NCBI GenBank assembly: GCA_043739385.1
Contig: JAYUED010000059.1
Span: 54,640 to 118,639, forward strand
Length of the DNA: 64,000 nucleotides
Reading direction: 5' to 3'
Origin: Defluviibacillus sp043739385
GTDB taxonomy: Bacteria; Pseudomonadota; Gammaproteobacteria; Burkholderiales; Burkholderiaceae_C
Shown here one piece after another: positions 45,106 through 53,402 of this stretch. The translations under genes and the position numbers were made by a program. The first letter of the stretch is position 1. Each line of letters opens with the position of its first letter. The notes below the pieces were generated by a model. The model did not search any database. It was not told where the DNA came from and worked only from the letters and a program-made list of their open reading frames with translations.

Positions 45106-45122
45106 GCTACGCTTTAAGTAGC
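45106..45122. repeat. GCTAY-N7-RTAGC palindrome, copy between hemA and prfA
   Basis: GCTAC-GCTTTAA-GTAGC in the hemA-prfA gap, 24 bp after the hemA stop. It could act as a weak transcript hairpin. Confidence 0.5.
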
Positions 45123-45204
45123 ATCATTCTTACTTTTCCACTTTCGTCTGAGGCCCATCTCTGCTGGCGGAGCCCCTTTCTAGTCCCTGTATGTTGAGAC
45201 GCCC

Positions 45205-46341
45205 ATGAAACTCTTCCTTCGCAACCAACTTGAGCGCTACGCGCTGCGCCTGTCCGAGCTGGATTTTTTGCTGTCCCGCGAAGACATCATGAAAGACATG
45301 GCCCAGTTCCTCGTGCTGTCACGTGAACACGCCGAGGTGAGCGCCGTAGCGGGCCGTTACCAGCGATTTTTGTTACGTGAATCCGACGCCGCAGCCGCTG
45401 CTGAGATGCTAGCTGAAGCGACCCAAGGGGACGCCAGCGACGCAGAAATGCAGGCCATGGCGCAAGACGAAATTAACAACGCGCAAGCCGAGTTGCTGAA
45501 GCTAGAAGCGGAACTGCAACGCATGCTGCTGCCCCGCGACCCTGACGATGCCCGCCCCGCGTTCATCGAGATCCGTGCGGGCACGGGAGGCGACGAGTCT
45601 GCGCTGTTCGCGGCTGACCTGATGCGCATGTATACCCGCTACGCCGAGCGCGAGGGCTGGCGTACCGAGGTGGTGAGTGAGTCACAAAGCGAGTTGGGGG
45701 GCTACAAAGAAATAGTCCTTCGTATGGAAGGCACCAGCACCACTGACGCGGGCGTAACAACCGGCGTTTACGGGATGCTGCGCTACGAGTCCGGCGGTCA
45801 CCGTGTGCAGCGCGTGCCGACCACAGAAACCCAAGGCCGTATTCATACCAGCGCCTGTACCGTGGCGGTGCTGGCTGAGCCTGACGAAGCTGTGGCAATT
45901 CAGATCAACCCGGCAGATTTGCGCATCGACACCTACCGTGCCAGCGGCGCCGGGGGCCAGCACATCAACAAAACCGACAGCGCGGTGCGCATCACCCACC
46001 TGCCCACAGGCATCGTCGCCGAATGCCAGGACGGCCGCAGCCAGCACAGCAACAAGGCGCAGGCACTGAAGGTGCTGACAGCACGCATCCGCGAAAAAGA
46101 CCGCTCAGAGCGCGCCGCCAAAGACGCTGCCGAGCGCAAAGGTCTGATCGGCAGCGGCGACCGCAGCGACCGAATCCGCACCTACAACTTCCCACAGGGA
46201 CGACTGACCGACCATCGGATTAACCTCACGCTCTACAAATTGCTGTACATCATGGAGGGGGATCTGGGCGATGTGATGAACGCGCTGCAATCGGCACGTG
46301 AGGCAGAGCAGCTGGCGGAATTGGAGATTGGGGCGTTGTGA
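45205..46341 (+). CDS. prfA: Peptide chain release factor 1
   Basis: A 378-residue factor that ends translation at UAA and UAG. The PxT codon-recognition motif is in VQRVPTTETQGRIHTS, and the peptidyl-tRNA hydrolysis motif GGQ is in YRASGAGGQHINKTDSA at about residues 250-252. The N-terminus MKLFLRNQLERYALRLSELD matches beta-proteobacterial PrfA. The next gene encodes PrmC, which methylates the GGQ glutamine. Confidence 0.97.
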   Translation: MKLFLRNQLERYALRLSELDFLLSREDIMKDMAQFLVLSREHAEVSAVAGRYQRFLLRESDAAAAAEMLAEATQGDASDAEMQAMAQDEINNAQAELLKLEAELQRMLLPRDPDDARPAFIEIRAGTGGDESALFAADLMRMYTRYAEREGWRTEVVSESQSELGGYKEIVLRMEGTSTTDAGVTTGVYGMLRYESGGHRVQRVPTTETQGRIHTSACTVAVLAEPDEAVAIQINPADLRIDTYRASGAGGQHINKTDSAVRITHLPTGIVAECQDGRSQHSNKAQALKVLTARIREKDRSERAAKDAAERKGLIGSGDRSDRIRTYNFPQGRLTDHRINLTLYKLLYIMEGDLGDVMNALQSAREAEQLAELEIGAL

Positions 46342-46396
46342 TGCACCTGCATCAGAAGCTTACCGGCCACAGGTCCAGTCCAGATAAGCACAAGCA

Positions 46397-46413
46397 GCTA
46401 CATAATGAATAGC
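46397..46413. repeat. GCTAY-N7-RTAGC palindrome spanning the prmC start codon
   Basis: GCTAC-ATAATGA-ATAGC. The prmC ATG (46405-46407) falls in the 7-nt spacer, so a hairpin of this element in mRNA would hold the start codon in its loop. Confidence 0.5.
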
Positions 46414-47280
46414 AAAAGTATTGCCGATACATTGCACTCAGCGCAACAACAGGGCTTGGAACGCATCGAAGCACAGCTGCTGCTGCTGCGCACCTTGGGC
46501 CGTCCCGCCCATGACCGAGCTTGGCTGCTAACCCATGACACGGAAACTCTGGATGCGCCAACGCTGGACGCCTTCACCGCCGGCTGCCAACGGCGAATGA
46601 ACGGCGAGCCGCTGGCGTACATCACGGGCCACAAAGAATTCTTCGGCCTAGATTTGCGTGTGGATGCCCGCGTGCTGGACCCCAGGGCGGACACCGAGAC
46701 GTTGGTGGATTGGGGCCTGGAAGTCATCCACAACCTGCCTCACCCTTTGGTCCTAGATTTGGGTACCGGTAGCGGAGCGATTGCACTGGCGATAGCCAAC
46801 ACGCGGCCTGATGCGCAGGTTAGCGCAGTGGACGCTAGCTCTGACGCGCTGGCGGTAGCGCGGGCAAATGCGGAGCGCTTGGGGCTGCGGGTAACTTGGC
46901 TACAGGGCGATTGGCTGGAGACGCTGTCAGCCAGCGAGTCTGATGTTCAACACAACCGCAGCTACCACCTGATCGTCTCCAATCCACCCTACATCCCAAG
47001 CGCAGATCCACATTTAGCCGCGCTCACACACGAGCCACTGAATGCGCTGGCCAGTGGCGTGGACGGTCTGGACGACATCCGGCGCATCGTTGCGCAAGCA
47101 CCTGCGCACCTTGCACCCGACGGCTGGCTGCTACTAGAGCATGGCTATGACCAAGCTGATGCAGTACGCCATTTACTGGTGGCGCAGGGCTTTGCGGCAG
47201 TGCAGCATCGGCTCGATTTGGCAGGTATTGCCCGCTGTACTGGCGGTCAATTAAGCGCAGCCCGAGCAACAGTGAAATAA
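46405..47280 (+). CDS. prmC: Peptide chain release factor N5-glutamine methyltransferase
   Basis: A 291-residue SAM-dependent enzyme that methylates the GGQ glutamine of release factors 1 and 2. It has the SAM motif VLDLGTGSGAIALAIANTRP, the glutamine-binding NPPY motif in IVSNPPYIPSADPHL, and the N-terminal helical domain with PLAYITGHKEFFGLDLRV. It follows prfA after 63 bp. The start codon lies inside a small palindrome. No strong Shine-Dalgarno sequence precedes it. Confidence 0.95.
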   Translation: MNSKSIADTLHSAQQQGLERIEAQLLLLRTLGRPAHDRAWLLTHDTETLDAPTLDAFTAGCQRRMNGEPLAYITGHKEFFGLDLRVDARVLDPRADTETLVDWGLEVIHNLPHPLVLDLGTGSGAIALAIANTRPDAQVSAVDASSDALAVARANAERLGLRVTWLQGDWLETLSASESDVQHNRSYHLIVSNPPYIPSADPHLAALTHEPLNALASGVDGLDDIRRIVAQAPAHLAPDGWLLLEHGYDQADAVRHLLVAQGFAAVQHRLDLAGIARCTGGQLSAARATVK

Positions 47281-47333
47281 TCCAAGTTATTCGAGTTATC
47301 CACTCAACTACTTTAGCGACTTCAGGAGCCCCC

Positions 47334-47669
47334 ATGAGCGATACCCAAGCCACCCAACAACGCATTGACCAACTCGTTAAATCCAGCGACGTGCTGCTGT
47401 TCATGAAAGGCAACGCCAGTTTCCCCATGTGCGGCTTCTCGGGCCGTGCCATTCAGATTTTGAAGGCTTGTGGCGTTGAACCCAAAACCATCACAACCGT
47501 AAACGTGCTGGACGATCAGGAAATCCGACAAGGCATCAAGGAATACAGCAGCTGGCCCACCATTCCTCAGCTTTACGTGAAGGGCGAGTTCATCGGCGGC
47601 TCAGACATCATGATGGAAATGTACGAAAGCGGCGAATTGAAGACTGTGCTGGACACCATCACCGCCTGA
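47334..47669 (+). CDS. grxD: Monothiol glutaredoxin, Grx4/CGFS type
   Basis: A 111-residue monothiol glutaredoxin that binds a 2Fe-2S cluster with glutathione and takes part in Fe-S cluster trafficking. The CGFS active site is in FPMCGFSGRAIQILKA; KEYSSWPTIPQLYVKGEFIG and GGSDIMMEMYESGEL are the family's glutathione-binding and C-terminal regions. AGGAG lies upstream of ATG 47334. A strong terminator follows. Confidence 0.96.
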   Translation: MSDTQATQQRIDQLVKSSDVLLFMKGNASFPMCGFSGRAIQILKACGVEPKTITTVNVLDDQEIRQGIKEYSSWPTIPQLYVKGEFIGGSDIMMEMYESGELKTVLDTITA

Positions 47670-47720
47670 AAGCGTCTTTAACCTGACACGTGCCTTGGCC
47701 TTTTCAGCCACTCCAGAATC

Positions 47721-47748
47721 AACCCGCTAAACAGCGGGTTTTTTTTCG
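47721..47748 (+). terminator. Intrinsic terminator after grxD
   Basis: AACCCGCT (47721-47728) and AGCGGGTT (47733-47740) form a perfect 8-bp stem with a 4-nt loop AAAC, continuing into a run of T to about 47746. This is a textbook Rho-independent terminator 52 bp after the grxD stop. Confidence 0.93.
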
Positions 47749-47788
47749 CTTAATTTTGTGCTTATTCACCCACAGGGCACGTTGTCTC

Positions 47789-47805
47789 TTGGCACGGCTT
47801 ATGCT
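47789..47805 (+). promoter_or_regulatory. Sigma-54-like (-24/-12) promoter of the AAA+ ATPase gene
   Basis: TTGGCACGGCTTATGCT matches the RpoN consensus YTGGCACGRNNNTTGCW except for one base (ATGC for TTGC). GG at 47791-47792 and GC at 47803-47804 are separated by exactly 10 nt. It lies about 60 bp before the ATG and after the grxD terminator, in the place a promoter is needed. No upstream activator site was identified. Confidence 0.6.
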
Positions 47806-47865
47806 CGAATAGAGTCGTCAGTCAAAGAGCCTTTAGTTTCACAATGCAACAACAAGGGGTGGATC

Positions 47866-48915
47866 ATGCAAGCGCACAATCTGGTTCCTTTATTTCCGTC
47901 ATCGTCGCCTCAGGCACCTTGTGCCACGGCAGATTCAGCGGACTTCAGCATCCCTATCGCGCAGCTGCGCAGCGTCTACCACACCGGTGAGGTGGAGCGA
48001 CGGCTAACCAAGTTGCAAAAATCAGGGGACGCCAAAGAAAACGAAAGCCTGCGCAACACTTACCAGCGCATGCTGGAGCTAGGGCCAGACAGGTTTCAAG
48101 TAAAGCCCAATGGCGTGCCTCAAATGGCCACCCTCTACGAGCAGCTGCCCAACTTCACCGAGGTGCTGGACGACGTGAAACGCCACGTCGCGCTGAGCCA
48201 AGACAGCAACGACGGCCTGGAAGTCACACCTATGTTGTTGTTAGGGCCAGCAGGTATCGGAAAAACCCACTTCGCCAAGAGACTCTCTGAACTGCTGGGC
48301 ACTGGCATGAGCTTGGTACCCATGAGCTCGATGACTGCCGGGTGGCTGCTGTCGGGTTCTTCCTCCCAATGGCGTGGTGCACGGCCCGGCAAGGTGTTTG
48401 AAGCACTGGTGGAAGGACGCTATGCTAACCCTGTCATCGTGGTGGACGAAATCGACAAAGCCAGTGCGGATGCCCAATACGACCCCCTGGGCGCGCTATA
48501 CAGCCTGCTAGAGCACGATACGGCACAAAACTTCACCGATGAGTTCGCTGAGGTCCCGATCGACGCCAGTCAGGTCATCTGGATAACCACCGCCAATGAT
48601 GCACGCCGCATCCCTGACCCTATCCTTAACCGCATGAACGTGTTTGAGATTGAAGCGCCCTCGCACGACCAAGCGCGGGTGATTGCGCTCAACCTGTACC
48701 GCAGTATTTGTGGCGAACACGAATGGGGCCAACGCTTTGACCCCGTGCCTCACGATGACCTGCTGGAGGCTCTGGCCGATATGGCACCCCGTGAAATGCG
48801 AAGGGCGCTGATGGCAGGATTTGGTAACGCACGGCTGGCGCGACGCAATGATGTACAAGCCGATGACCTACCCAAAGCCGGTTCGAGCAAGACGCGCATG
48901 GGTTTTATTCAGTAA
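47866..48915 (+). CDS. Lon-like AAA+ ATPase without a protease domain
   Basis: A 349-residue AAA+ protein resembling the ATPase module of Lon but lacking both the N-terminal LON domain and the C-terminal Ser-Lys protease. Walker A GPAGIGKT is at about 127-134, Walker B VIVVDEIDKAS at about 190-200, sensor 1 in ITTANDARRIPDPIL and an arginine-finger-like NRMN follows. The N-terminal 100 residues are helical and charged. AAGGGG precedes ATG 47866. The upstream frame to 47758 would overlap the promoter and is not used. Its partner and cellular role are unknown. Confidence 0.82.
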   Translation: MQAHNLVPLFPSSSPQAPCATADSADFSIPIAQLRSVYHTGEVERRLTKLQKSGDAKENESLRNTYQRMLELGPDRFQVKPNGVPQMATLYEQLPNFTEVLDDVKRHVALSQDSNDGLEVTPMLLLGPAGIGKTHFAKRLSELLGTGMSLVPMSSMTAGWLLSGSSSQWRGARPGKVFEALVEGRYANPVIVVDEIDKASADAQYDPLGALYSLLEHDTAQNFTDEFAEVPIDASQVIWITTANDARRIPDPILNRMNVFEIEAPSHDQARVIALNLYRSICGEHEWGQRFDPVPHDDLLEALADMAPREMRRALMAGFGNARLARRNDVQADDLPKAGSSKTRMGFIQ

Positions 48916-48967
48916 ATTTGCAATATCGTAGCAATAATGTTGTGGAAAAATTGCACCAAAAGCCGTT

Positions 48968-48999
48968 AAGCCTGGGTCAAGACACCGTAGACCCGGCTT
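48968..48999 (+). terminator. Terminator-like hairpin after the AAA+ gene
   Basis: AAGCCTGGGTC (48968-48978) pairs with GACCCGGCTT (48990-48999) with one bulged T, followed by TACAAATCCTT. It lies 53 bp after the AAA+ stop and before the lipoprotein gene. The U-run is poor. Confidence 0.55.
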
Positions 49000-49079
49000 T
49001 ACAAATCCTTACCCACACCTTGCCAGCACGGTGTGCATCGACAGAGTTAAATGTGCAGGTTAAACCTACCGAGAACACC

Positions 49080-49469
49080 ATGCACGCCAAGCTCTTACGC
49101 CCCGCCCTTACCGCGACCACTGTGTCGCTGCTGCTCTTAACTGGGTGCGTCGTTGCCCCGGTGGCCCGTCCGGTTTACCGTGCGCCGCCTCCTCAGGTGG
49201 TCTACCAGCAATCGGCACCAGTTGTCATTCAGCAGCAGCCTGCAGTCGTGGTCTATCAAGAGCCGCCACCGCCTCAGGTCGAGGTGATTGGCTTTGCGCC
49301 AGCACCGGGATATTTCTGGATCTCAGGTGTGTGGTTGTGGGAAGGTAATCGCCATGTATGGCACCCAGGCCGCTGGGAGCCGCAGCGCAATGGCCAAGTT
49401 TATGTCCCACACCAGTGGGCCCGTGTAGGTGCGTCATGGCAACTGAGCGGTGGTCTCTGGCGGAGGTGA
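49080..49469 (+). CDS. Lipoprotein with YxWxxGxW-type repeats
   Basis: A 129-residue predicted lipoprotein with lipobox LLLLTGC. A Pro/Gln/Val-rich linker (VVYQQSAPVVIQQQPAVVVY) precedes a C-terminal part with aromatic repeats of the YFWISGVWLWEGNRHVWHPG and WEPQRNGQVYVPHQWAR kind, known from BcpO-like and related envelope proteins. ATG 49080 is the likely start; the open frame upstream to 48918 has no signal peptide ahead of it. The gene overlaps the next one. Confidence 0.8.
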   Translation: MHAKLLRPALTATTVSLLLLTGCVVAPVARPVYRAPPPQVVYQQSAPVVIQQQPAVVVYQEPPPPQVEVIGFAPAPGYFWISGVWLWEGNRHVWHPGRWEPQRNGQVYVPHQWARVGASWQLSGGLWRR

Positions 49470-50836
49470 ACGCAGCGCAATGCTTTTTTGAGGGCAACCG
49501 CTTGCTCGCAAGCAACGACTTGAAAGGCGCGCAGTCTTGCTGGCGTGAAGCCCTGCGGCTCGACCCTAAGTTGCCCGAAGCCCATGCAAATTTGGGATTT
49601 GCACTCGATCAAAGCGGCGAGGGGGTCGAAGCTGAGGCCTGCTACCGGCGCTCTATCGCATTGAATCCCCATTTATTGAATACCCACCTGAACTTGGGCG
49701 GTCTGTTGGCAGGTCAAAAACGGCTGGCCGAAGCCGAAGAAGTCTATGAGCAGGCCTTATCGCTGGATGATGAATCCACAGCAGTTTGGTCCAATCTTGG
49801 CGCGTTGTACCTGTGCTGGCACAAAGATACGGAAGCCGAGCGGTGCCTGCGCCTCGCCATCGCGCTGGACGCCAGCTATGCTAAACCCCGCTTTAACCTA
49901 GCCTATTTGCTGCTGCGCCAAGGCCGGTTTGACGAAGGTTGGGCTTGCCTGGAGGCCCGTGACTGGTATGCCGCGCTGGCCCGCCAGCTTACCTGCCCAC
50001 GCTGGGCGGGCGAACCCTTAGCGGGCAAATCGGTGCTGATTGGCTATGAGGCCGGGCATGGCGATATGGTGCAGTTTTGCCGCTATGCGAGCGTACTGAA
50101 AGCGCAGGGCGCAGCGCACATCACGCTAGTGTGCCATCCAGCGCTGAAGCGCTTGTTTGGTAGCCTAGCGGGCGTCGATGCGGTGGCCGCGTTTGACGAG
50201 ACCTTTCCCTTGCCCGCATCGGGTAACTGGGACTTTTGGACTCCGGCGTTAAGCCTCGCTTTCCATTGCAAAACCCGTCTCAACACTATTCCGGCAAGTT
50301 TGCCTTATCTGCACGCTTTACCTGATCTCGTAACACATTGGGGTGCACAGTTGCCGAAGGACGGAGTTCGTGTCGGACTGGTCTGGAAGGGCAATCCACA
50401 GTTTGAAAACGATGCCGACCGCTCCTTGCCCAATCTTGATGTTTTAGTACCGTTGGGCAAAGTAGCTGGTGCGTGTTTCATCAGCCTGCAAAAGGGTGCC
50501 GGAGAGGCGCAGGCACAGCACCCTCCCGTGGGCTTGTCGCTGCTGGATCTGGGCAGCCACATGGCCGACTTTGCGGACACTGCGGCCATCGTGGCAGGGC
50601 TTGATCTGGTGATTTGCGTTGATACCGCCATCGCGCACCTCGCTGGTGCACTGGGCAAACCTTGCTGGGTGTTGCTGCCAGACTATCAGACCGACTGGCG
50701 CTGGTTGAAGCACCGTACCGACTCACCTTGGTATCCAGGGGTAATGCGCTTGTTCAGGCAAAGCACTGCCGGGGATTGGAGTTCCGTCGTAGCCGAGATC
50801 TGCGCAGCACTTGCCGCGCGCATTAACCGAGACTGA
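49436..50836 (+). CDS. TPR protein with a glycosyltransferase-9/41-like C-terminal domain
   Basis: A 466-residue protein with four or five tetratricopeptide repeats in its N-terminal half (for example HANLGFALDQSGEGVEAEAC and THLNLGGLLAGQKRLAEAEE). The C-terminal half resembles GT-B glycosyltransferases, with RVGLVWKGNPQFENDADRSL and the nucleotide-binding-like CVDTAIAHLAGALGKPCWVL. ATG 49436 overlaps the lipoprotein gene by 34 bp; a GTG at 49466 would overlap the stop as GTGA and shorten the protein by ten residues. The substrate is unknown; no glycan cluster is nearby. Confidence 0.78.
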   Translation: MATERWSLAEVNAAQCFFEGNRLLASNDLKGAQSCWREALRLDPKLPEAHANLGFALDQSGEGVEAEACYRRSIALNPHLLNTHLNLGGLLAGQKRLAEAEEVYEQALSLDDESTAVWSNLGALYLCWHKDTEAERCLRLAIALDASYAKPRFNLAYLLLRQGRFDEGWACLEARDWYAALARQLTCPRWAGEPLAGKSVLIGYEAGHGDMVQFCRYASVLKAQGAAHITLVCHPALKRLFGSLAGVDAVAAFDETFPLPASGNWDFWTPALSLAFHCKTRLNTIPASLPYLHALPDLVTHWGAQLPKDGVRVGLVWKGNPQFENDADRSLPNLDVLVPLGKVAGACFISLQKGAGEAQAQHPPVGLSLLDLGSHMADFADTAAIVAGLDLVICVDTAIAHLAGALGKPCWVLLPDYQTDWRWLKHRTDSPWYPGVMRLFRQSTAGDWSSVVAEICAALAARINRD

Positions 50837-51491
50837 AATCCCAATTGCGCTTGGCACCGAACACCGCATCGGGGTATTCGGCACGGCCCCGGCTGCCGTT
50901 GTAGCGACCCAGGGCCATGTATACGTCGCCTTTTTCAAGGTCCAGGTAATGCCGCAGGATGACGCAGCCAAAGCGCAAGTTAGTCTGCATATGGAAGAGC
51001 TTACCTGTATCGCTGTCGCCGATGCTGCGCGTCCAAAACGGCATCACCTGCATGTAGCCCCGTGCGCCTACGCTGCTGATGGCAAATTTACGAAAATTGC
51101 TTTCTATCTGCACTAGGCCCATTACCAGCGACACATCCAGCCCGGCCCGATGGCTTTCGTACCAGACAGTTTGTAAAAACTCTTTGCGGGTTTCAAGGTT
51201 AGGTTTTTTGGGTATCAGACGCGGACTCATCGCCGCCAGCCAGCGCAGGTATCTGAGACGCGATTCGGTATCGGGAAACTCGGGAATCGGTGGCGCCTGG
51301 TTAGCTACAGCAGAATGCAGCGCCGTGCGTACCGAGTCGACCAGCGGCTCTTCGATTTGCGCTCCGGCCTGCGAATACTCCTGAAATGAGAGCGAAGTAA
51401 GACCAAAGGATATGCGAAGAAGGGTATTTCGCCTACTTATTAGCCTGCGAACAGGCGCATCAACCGTGTTTTCAATGACCCCTCGCGTCAT
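50823..51491 (-). CDS. Lytic transglycosylase (SLT domain)
   Basis: A 222-residue protein with an N-terminal hydrophobic segment (TLLRISFGLTSLSFQEYSQA), probably a signal or anchor, and a C-terminal SLT lysozyme-like domain. The catalytic glutamate lies in GLVQIESNFRKFAISSVGAR, and GYMQVMPFWT and LGRYNGSRGRAEYPDAV are typical. It would cut peptidoglycan in the periplasm. ATG 51491 overlaps the proS stop by 4 bp. The stop overlaps the end of the convergent TPR gene by 14 bp. Confidence 0.88.
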   Translation of the reverse strand: MTRGVIENTVDAPVRRLISRRNTLLRISFGLTSLSFQEYSQAGAQIEEPLVDSVRTALHSAVANQAPPIPEFPDTESRLRYLRWLAAMSPRLIPKKPNLETRKEFLQTVWYESHRAGLDVSLVMGLVQIESNFRKFAISSVGARGYMQVMPFWTRSIGDSDTGKLFHMQTNLRFGCVILRHYLDLEKGDVYMALGRYNGSRGRAEYPDAVFGAKRNWDFSLG

Positions 51492-53242
51492 ACTTGGGCA
51501 GGCGCCTGCAATTTAGCGTGGACGAAGCTTGCGACTTCAGTCACAGGCATTTTGCTGGCGGCGGTATCGCGACGGTGCTGGTATTCGACTTGACCGTCTT
51601 TCAAGCCTTTATCGCCCACTGTGATTCGGTGCGGCACGCCAATCAACTCCCAGTCAGCAAACATCGCACCAGGGCGCTCGCCCCGGTCATCCAACAACAC
51701 GTCCACGCCCAAGGCAAGCAAATCGGCATAGAGCTTGTCAGATGCGGCTTTCACGTCGGCGCTGCGGTCAGCTCCAATGGGGCAAATCACCACAGTGAAC
51801 GGCGCAATTGCATCGGGCCAGATGATGCCGCGCTCGTCGTGGTTTTGCTCAATAGCGGCGGCAGGCAGGCGGGTGACGCCGATGCCATAGCAGCCCATCT
51901 CGAAGAACTGGGGCTTACCATTGGAATCCAAGAAGCTGGCGTTCATCGCCTTGCTGTACTTGTTGCCAAGGTAAAAGATGTGACCGATTTCGATACCGCG
52001 CTCGATAGCCAGCACGCCCTGGCCATCAGGAGATGCGTCACCTTCAACGATATTGCGCAGGTCAGCAATCAAATCAGGTTCGGGCAGATCACGGCCCCAG
52101 TTCACGCCGGTGAGGTGAACATCGGGTTGGTTGGCACCGCAAATCCAGTCGGCCATGATCGCTACATCGCGATCGGCAATGACTTTGAGCGGGAGTTTGA
52201 GACTAAGAGGACCTAAGTAACCCGGTTTACAGCCGAAGTGAGCTTCGATTTCGGGAACAGTCGCAAAGCGGAAACCCTCTAGGCCAGGGAGTTTGGCGAC
52301 TTTGACCTCGTTCATATCGTGGTCGCCACGCAGCAGCAAGAGCCAGACCTGGGTTTTAACGATTTCACCTTTGTCGCTGGTTTGCTCCGTAGCAAGCACC
52401 AGGGATTTAACCGTGTTAGCGAGCGGTACGCTGAGCAGTTCAGCCACATCAGCACAGGTGCTTTTGCCGGGCGTCGGCGTAGGGGTCATGGTCTGCTTGG
52501 CGACACCACGCTCAGCTTGAGGGGCCAAAGCCTCAGCCTTCTCCATGTTGGCGGCGTAGTCGCTGGTGGGGCAATAGACGATGGCGTCTTCACCCGTCGC
52601 AGCAATCACCTGGAACTCTTCACTCAGATCGCCACCAATCGCACCGCTGTCAGCCGCTACAGCGCGGTAACGCAGGCCGAAGCGGTCAAAAATACGCCTG
52701 TAGGCGCTGGCCATAACCTGGTAGCTGGCTTTGGCGGTGTCGGCGTCACGGTCAAAGCTGTACGCGTCTTTCATGATGAACTCGCGCCCGCGCATGAGGC
52801 CAAAGCGAGGGCGGCGCTCGTCACGAAACTTAGTCTGGATTTGATAAAGGTTCTTAGGCAGCTGTTTGTAACTGCGGAATTCCTGGCGAGCAATGTCAGT
52901 GACCACTTCTTCGCTGGTAGGCTGAATAACGTAATCACGGTCATGGCGGTCTTTGATGCGCAGCAGCTCAGGGCCCATTTTCTCGAAGCGACCAGTTTCC
53001 TGCCAGAACTCAGCAGGCTGAACTACGGGCATCGTGAGTTCAATGCCACCTGCCCGGTTCATTTCCTCGCGCACGATGGCTTCCACCTTGCGGATCACAC
53101 GCAAACCCATAGGCATGTAGGTGAAGATGCCGACACCGAGCTTTTTGACCATGCCTGCGCGCATCATCAGCTTGTGGCTAGCGACTTCAGCGTCGGCGGG
53201 GGCGTCTTTGAGGGTGGAGATGAGGAATTGAGAGGCTTTCAT
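51488..53242 (-). CDS. proS: Prolyl-tRNA synthetase
   Basis: A 584-residue class II synthetase of the bacterial (type 1) form with an editing insertion domain. Motif 2 lies in KNLYQIQTKFRDERRPRFGL and motif 3 region in GIGVTRLPAAAIEQNHDERG. The INS editing region spans about residues 230-400, and the anticodon-binding domain from about 470. ATG 53242 opens the gene; the lytic transglycosylase gene follows with a 4-bp overlap. Confidence 0.97.
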   Translation of the reverse strand: MKASQFLISTLKDAPADAEVASHKLMMRAGMVKKLGVGIFTYMPMGLRVIRKVEAIVREEMNRAGGIELTMPVVQPAEFWQETGRFEKMGPELLRIKDRHDRDYVIQPTSEEVVTDIARQEFRSYKQLPKNLYQIQTKFRDERRPRFGLMRGREFIMKDAYSFDRDADTAKASYQVMASAYRRIFDRFGLRYRAVAADSGAIGGDLSEEFQVIAATGEDAIVYCPTSDYAANMEKAEALAPQAERGVAKQTMTPTPTPGKSTCADVAELLSVPLANTVKSLVLATEQTSDKGEIVKTQVWLLLLRGDHDMNEVKVAKLPGLEGFRFATVPEIEAHFGCKPGYLGPLSLKLPLKVIADRDVAIMADWICGANQPDVHLTGVNWGRDLPEPDLIADLRNIVEGDASPDGQGVLAIERGIEIGHIFYLGNKYSKAMNASFLDSNGKPQFFEMGCYGIGVTRLPAAAIEQNHDERGIIWPDAIAPFTVVICPIGADRSADVKAASDKLYADLLALGVDVLLDDRGERPGAMFADWELIGVPHRITVGDKGLKDGQVEYQHRRDTAASKMPVTEVASFVHAKLQAPAQV

Positions 53243-53402
53243 CGGGCAAAGGTATCTATGAGGTGCTTTGGGGAAAGTTAGGAGAAGTTAGGGCCACTTG
53301 ACGACCCAAAATCCGCTAAAAGAGGCGAGTAGGGGCTTAGCCCCTTGATGCACAGCACACGGCGTGCATAATGAACTCAGTTTAAAAATTTGAGGTTTGA
53401 TT

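Noticed and set aside
47782..47805. TTGTCT with TATGCT as a sigma-70 promoter of the AAA+ gene
   Set aside because: The spacing of 12 bp is too short for sigma-70; the sigma-54-like match at the same place fits better.
48918..49079. An N-terminal extension of the YxWxxGxW lipoprotein
   Set aside because: The signal peptide and lipobox begin after ATG 49080, and the upstream part overlaps a hairpin-like region.
52319..53281. A 320-codon open frame antisense to proS
   Set aside because: Fully contained in proS except for its end; no recognisable motif.
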